This document shows positions 5,633 to 5,804 of a DNA stretch of 5,804 bases, in pieces. Position numbers and translations under genes: made by a program. The notes beneath the pieces are model-generated. The model saw only the letters and a program-made list of their open reading frames with translations, was not told the origin of the DNA and did not search any database. The stretch comes from Planctomycetota bacterium (GTDB lineage: Bacteria; Planctomycetota; Phycisphaerae; UBA1845): contig JADFOB010000106.1 of the NCBI GenBank assembly GCA_022563055.1, positions 1-5,804 of the forward strand. The letters run 5' to 3'. Each line of letters begins with the position of its first letter. The stretch's first letter is position 1.

Positions 5633-5803
5633 TTAGGCCCAAATGGGAGCCCACGGAAGTATTTTGGTCCACCACTCTGTCGGCGTCAGAATTCTCATAG
5701 GTAGGTCACGAAGCTGATTGCGAAACTTCAAGATGGTCGACCAATCTCTCGTGCAGAATGCATCACACCGATACATGACGGCATCAGAAACAAGCGCACG
5801 ATC
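5633..5803 (-). CDS. PIN-domain-like protein, C-terminal fragment
   Basis: The last 56 codons of a minus-strand gene run in from beyond the right edge and end at TAA (5633-5635). The peptide includes DRALVSDAVMYRCDAFCTRDW and later LPMRILTPTEWW; its first residues are DRALVSD. An Asp near the start of a helix, followed some twenty residues later by (C/A)D-x-F-x-T-x-D, is the usual end of PIN ribonuclease domains, where the two Asp contribute to the metal site. A VapC-like toxin is possible, but an antitoxin gene would have to lie outside the window. A Trp-rich tail (EWW...LPWAPIWA) follows the domain. The frame contains no early start codon because the gene is cut, so it is easily overlooked. 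The coding call is stronger than the family call. Confidence 0.62.
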   Translation of the reverse strand, partial: DRALVSDAVMYRCDAFCTRDWSTILKFRNQLRDLPMRILTPTEWWTKILPWAPIWA

Positions 5804-5804
5804 G

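Noticed and set aside
5701..5707. GTAGGTC as the missing partner arm of the single palindrome at 5608-5630
   Set aside because: Only seven bases match and they fall inside the PIN-like coding frame, so chance is the simpler explanation.

Overview
The window is a GC-rich bacterial segment, most likely from a member of the Planctomycetota. That assignment is inference. It rests on the C-terminal CxxCGYxLxG...CxxCG zinc ribbon of the minus-strand membrane protein, on the intergenic palindromes of the GTCGGGC...GCCCGACCTAC type, and on the patchy Shine-Dalgarno sequences. No rRNA or other marker is present to settle it.

Layout: (1) 2-133 (+) is the C-terminal tail of a FecCD-family ABC importer permease. 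(2) 134-458 has no gene but holds an inverted pair of REP-like palindromes (185-280) and a second, longer-range inverted repeat (306-388) before the next gene. (3) 459-1406 (+) encodes a secreted DUF4097-like protein built from ten T-H-N/R-G repeats, mostly 18 residues apart. (4) 1407-1707 has no gene but holds a second REP-like inverted pair (1559-1622). (5) 1708-4790 (+) is a three-gene proton-translocating NAD(P) transhydrogenase locus, pntAA-pntAB-pntB. A palindromic element lies between the first two genes, and a 16-bp tandem duplication forms the junction of the last two. (6) 4787-5560 (-) encodes a three-helix membrane protein with a zinc ribbon at each end; its stop codon overlaps that of pntB. 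(7) 5633-5803 (-) is the C-terminal end of a PIN-domain-like protein running off the right edge; a single REP-like hairpin separates it from the zinc-ribbon gene.

The three Pnt proteins should assemble into one membrane complex. PntAA binds NAD(H) in the cytoplasm, PntAB and PntB together form the membrane proton path, and the PntB C-terminus binds NADP(H). Proton flow inward would drive NADPH formation. The other genes show no functional link to this complex.

The window is mostly ordinary chromosomal sequence. Two points deserve attention. First, the transhydrogenase appears to lack the membrane histidine at both positions known to me (Asn in PntB where E. coli has His91, Ser in PntAB where Thermus has His42). 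Second, the DUF4097-like protein has an unusually regular histidine-bearing repeat. The palindromic doublets look like a REPIN-type repeat population. I found no CRISPR array, tRNA, insertion sequence or clearly new defence-type system.
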